Positions 60,307-64,000 of a DNA stretch of 64,000 nt are shown here, piece by piece. The DNA comes from Prochilodus magdalenae (lineage: Eukaryota > Chordata > Actinopteri > Characiformes > Prochilodontidae). The stretch is from assembly GCA_024036415.1 (NCBI GenBank), contig JAMWET010003443.1, forward strand, positions 248,001 to 312,000. Reading direction: 5' to 3'. Both the position numbers and the translations under genes were made by a program. The notes below the pieces were generated by a model. The model searched no databases. It saw only the letters and a list, made by a program, of their open reading frames with translations, and was not told the origin of the DNA. Position 1 is the stretch's first letter. Each line of letters begins with the position of its first letter.

Positions 60307-62625
60307 GTGTAATGCTTTACAGGACCACATCAGACACCAACATCTGTGGGTCTTCAGCTAGCAGTAGGAAGAAGCTAGTTCAGTATTTCCAGCATGAACA
60401 TTGTGGCAGAGGCTGAAAAAAAAAACAGAACAGAAGACGAGGTTGTCTGAGGCTACGACTGGCTAAGTGTTCATCCCTCCCCGGTGTTATTTCTGAAGGA
60501 CTGGGATGTAGGCTGCAGCTTTACCCGTGCCATCGCTGTCGTGGATTCCGAATGCCAAGTAACCTAACCTCAGTCCCGTTTCAGGTTAACTTCTTGGTAC
60601 ATAATTTTTGTCTGCTAACTAGTGACACAGTTTTCAACATATCGAGATACCCTTCCCATTGGGAATGTTTGGTCTGGTCGGGAATGTTGTGCTTGTGTAC
60701 ACATTGTTTAATTCTAATTCCCTCCCCATACAGAATGAATGGGATAGATAAGTACACACCCCTCTGCTGAACTTTTGCTTGACCGACAGACACCATTTCA
60801 CACGTGCTATGTCAGGGTATGTTGGCCTGACCTGAACTTGTCAGGCTCCTACCTGCACAGGAACAACATACATGAAAAATTCCAGTCTGATTTTAGGCCT
60901 CATCATAGCACCGAGACAGCACTGGTGAAAATTGTAAATGATCTTTTAATATTTGCTGACAGAGGTAACTCATCCTTACTGGTCCTACTGGATCTTAGTG
61001 CAGCATTTGACACAATAGACCACGCCATCCTACTAGATAGGCTGGAAAACCTTGTAGGAGTAACAGGAAAAGCTCTTTCATGGTTCAGATCTTACTTAAG
61101 CGACCGCTATCAATTTGTAAATATAAACGGTCAATCGTCCACTCACACAAAAGTAAAGTTTGGTGTTCCACAGGGGTCTGTCCTAGGACCTATATTATTT
61201 ACCTCATATATGCTACCACTCGGTACCATAATCAGAAACCATTACATACATTTTCACTGCTATGCTGATGACACGCAGCTGTATATCTCAGCTAGACCAG
61301 ATGATCCACTTCACCTTAATAAGATAGAGGACTGTGTTAGAGACATTAGAGACTGAATGTCAAGCAACTTCCTCCTATTAAACTCAGACAAAACAGAAGT
61401 TCTTCTTCTCGGTCCCAAAAGTGTTAGAAACAAGCTGTCTGCATTACCGCTCAATCTAAATAGCTTCTTAGTTACACCAGGTACCTCTGTTAAAAGTCTT
61501 GGTGTCACAATCGATCCTTATTTGGCCTTCGATGAGCATATTAATAATATCACTAGAATAGCTTTCCTACATCTTCGCAATATTGCGAAATTAAGAACTG
61601 CACTGTCACTACAGGATGCAGAAAAACTAGCTCACGCCTTTATTATCTCAAGGCTGCATTACTGTAGCGCCCTGCTTTCTGGTTTTTCCTGCAAAAGCCT
61701 TAACAAACTTCAGCTAGTCCAAAACGCTGCAGCTAGAGTCCTTACAAGAACTAGGAAGTTTGATCATATCAGCCCAGTCTTATCCAACTTACACTGGTTA
61801 CCAGTTAAATTCCGTATTGAGTATAAAATTCTTCTTCTGACTTATAAGGCTCTAAACGGCCTCGCTCCTACCTACCTTACTGAACTTATCCCGTACTATA
61901 AGCCATCACGTGACCTTAGGTCTCAAAGTGCGGGCTCTCTGTTAGTGCCTAGAATTAACAAAGTTACATCGGGGGGCAGAGCCTTTTCATACAAGGCCCC
62001 CCAGCTTTGGAATAACCTACCTGTCAGTGTTCGGGATTCAGACACAGCCTCGATCTTTAAGTCCAGGCTTAAAACCTACCTGTTTAGTCAAGCTTTTGGT
62101 AATTAGTCTTTTCTTTCTGATAGATAAAAGGTGCAGGTCTAGGGGTCCACTGACAGAGAGTGTTTGGTAAACTGGGAATGTTGGTGCTGTCTTCCCGCTG
62201 CTCTTCTTGTTCACTCAGGTTTGTTGACGGTGGAGCAGAGGGGCGCTGACTTCTCAGGGAGCCCTCATGTCTGTGTGACCTTCTGGCTCTCCCTTTTTAG
62301 TTATGCTGTAATAGCCAGGCCTGCCGGAGTCACTGCTGCACTCTGTTAACACCATTTAGTGTGTTCAGGTCTTCTGTCAGAGCTGACAGTCTGTCTGTTC
62401 TCTTTGTCTGAGCTGAACTGCTGCCCGTCCTGTGTGGCCTGATGCTGTTGCTACATCTGCCCCGACTGGGAGCCACTGGGAGCCTTTACCACCACAGAGC
62501 TCCTGGCTGTCCTGCACTGTGGAAGCTTGGCCTGCGCCTGCTGACCCATCTTATGAACCACCAACATCATTACAGACTAATCAGACATTACACTCTGCTT
62601 TCTACTGTGTAATGTACACTCTGCT
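60307..62625 (+). mobile_element. L2-clade LINE derivative, copy 1
   Basis: Shares a 5' non-RT block and the reverse-transcriptase region with copy 2 immediately downstream. Relative to copy 2 it has a deletion of about 41 bp near 60410-60465. It lacks the canonical L2 3' terminus, which is present in the gas6 intron 5 copy. No endonuclease domain is visible, so it is an internally deleted element. Confidence 0.82.
60775..62106 (+). pseudogene. L2-type reverse transcriptase, interrupted by a stop
   Basis: One frame broken only by TGA at 61354-61356 (193 aa, then 249 aa). Homology starts at [22 protein letters not shown] motifs seen: [24 protein letters not shown] and the catalytic YADD at 61261-61272. 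The C-terminal region has SLGVTIDP, LQLVQNAAARVLTRTRK, LHWLPVKFRIEYKILLLTYK and RAFSYKAPQLWNNLP, typical of L2/CR1 LINEs. The endonuclease and N-terminal RT parts are absent. Not a host gene. Confidence 0.9.
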
Positions 62626-62631
62626 TTTTAC

Positions 62632-64000
62632 ACTGTGTAATGCTTTACGGGACCACATCAGACACCAACATCTGTGGGTCTTCAGCTAGCAGTAGGAAGA
62701 AGCTAGTTCAGTATTTCCAGCATGAACATTGTGGCAGAGGCTGCAAAGAAACAGAAGACGAGGTTGTCGGAAGAAGCGAGGAACAGAAAAAGTCTGAACG
62801 AGCAAGAGGCCAGAGTAAAACTGAGACTGGCTGAGTATTCATCCCGCCCCGGTGTTATTTCTGAAAGACTGGGATGTAGGCTGCAGCTTTACCCGTGCCA
62901 TCGCTGTCGTGGATTCCGAATGCCAAGTAACCTAACCTCAGTCCCGTTTCAGGTTAACTTCTTGGTACATAATTTTTGTCTGCTAACTAGTGACACAGTT
63001 TTCAACATATCGAGATACCCTTCCCATTGGGAATGTTTGGTCTGGTCGGGAATGGTGTGCTTGTGTACACATTGTTTAATTCTAATTCCCTCCCCATACA
63101 GAATGAATGGGATAGATAAGTACACACCCCTCTACTGAACTTTTGCTTGACCGACAGACACCATTTCACACGTGCTATGTCAGGGTGTGTTGGCCTGACC
63201 TGAACTTGTCAGGCTCCTACCTGCACAGGAACAACATACATGAAAAAATTCCAGTCTGATTTTAGGCCTCATCATAGCACCGAGACAGCACTGGTGAAAA
63301 TTGTAAACGATCTTTTAATATTTGCTGACAGAGGTAACTCATCCTTACTGGTCCTACTGGATCTTAGTGCAGCATTTGACACAATAGACCACTCCATCCT
63401 ACTAGATAGGCTGGAAAACCTTGTAGGAGTAACAGGAAAAGCTCTTTCATGGTTCAGATCTTACTTAAGCGACCGCTATCAATTTGTAAATATAAACGGT
63501 CAATCGTCCACTCACACAAAAGTAAAGTTTGGTGTTCCACAGGGGTCTGTCCTAGGACCTATATTATTTACCTCATATATGCTACCACTCGGTACCATAA
63601 TCAGAAACCATTACATACATTTTCACTGCTATGCTGATGACACGCAACTGTATATCTCAGCTAGACCAGATGATCCACTTCACCTTAATAAGATAGAGGA
63701 CTGTGTTAGAGACATTAGAGACAGGATGTCAAGCAACTTCCTCCTATTAAACTCAGACAAAACAGAAGTTCTTCTTCTCGGTCCCAAAAGTGTTAGAAAC
63801 AAGCTGTCTGCATTACCGCTCAATCTAAATAGCTTCTTAGTTACACCAGGTACCTCTGTTAAAAGTCTTGGTGTCACAATCTATCCTTATTTGGCCTTCG
63901 ATGAGCATATTAATAATATCACTAGAATAGCTTTCCTACATCTTCGCAATATTGCGAAATTAAGAACTGCACTGTCACTACAGGATGCAGAAAAACTAGC
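62632..64000 (+). mobile_element. L2-clade LINE derivative, copy 2 (runs off the window)
   Basis: Nearly identical to copy 1, offset 2328 bp at its start and 2369 bp in the RT region. The first shared bases read ACTGTGTAATGCTTTAC. It is cut by the window end inside the RT C-terminal part. Confidence 0.85.
63144..64000 (+). pseudogene. L2-type reverse transcriptase, copy 2, partial
   Basis: Same protein as copy 1, with YADD at 63630-63641. The codon that is TGA in copy 1 is AGG here (63723-63725), so the frame stays open to the window end. An extra A in the run near 63241-63247 shifts the upstream part out of frame with the RT. Confidence 0.85.

Overview
This is vertebrate nuclear DNA, almost certainly from a teleost fish. 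Genes are split into short exons with GT-AG introns. CA/GT microsatellites are long. The mobile elements are fish-typical: L2-clade LINEs, tRNA-derived SINEs, and hAT-, piggyBac- and Tc1-like DNA elements. Exons were assembled by hand on both strands by requiring splice sites and codon phase to agree; no alignment or database search was run.

Layout. (1) On the + strand, positions 1-16884 carry the 3' six coding exons of a TMEM255-family four-pass membrane protein, probably tmem255b; its 5' exons are not in the window. (2) On the - strand, 36265 down to 19143 is a complete gas6 gene: 15 coding exons, 1980 nt including stop, 659 aa, no frame break. It reads signal peptide, propeptide, Gla domain, four EGF domains, two laminin-G domains. 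(3) Also on the - strand, 57993 down to 41469 is pros1 (vitamin K-dependent protein S): 13 exons from the Gla domain to the stop, with only the signal-peptide exon unlocated. Its stop codon lies 5.2 kb upstream of the gas6 start, so the two paralogues stand head-to-tail. (4) From about 60.3 kb to the window end there is a tandem pair of defective L2-like LINE copies.

How the genes relate. GAS6 and protein S are the two known vitamin K-dependent ligands of the TYRO3/AXL/MERTK receptors; both bridge exposed phosphatidylserine, through a calcium-loaded Gla domain, to the receptor, through the laminin-G domains. In human they are on different chromosomes (GAS6 on 13q34 beside TMEM255B, PROS1 on chromosome 3). 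Here they sit side by side with nearly identical exon lengths and phases, next to the same TMEM255 neighbour. The protein S copy has cleanly lost one intron, the one between EGF4 and the laminin-G linker.

The non-coding DNA holds several well-bounded elements: a 1.08-kb hAT-type element with an 8-bp target duplication, nested in one copy of a three-copy dispersed repeat; a piggyBac-like element between TTAA sites; a TTAA-flanked family with a long and a short member; a near-perfect 31-bp-arm palindrome in gas6 intron 1; a stand-alone L2 3' end in gas6 intron 5; and decayed Tc1-like transposase fragments. I found no tRNA, rRNA, CRISPR array or bacterial-type feature. I saw no wholly new gene system; the most notable points are the pros1-gas6 tandem arrangement, the pros1 intron loss and the structure of the nested and palindromic elements.
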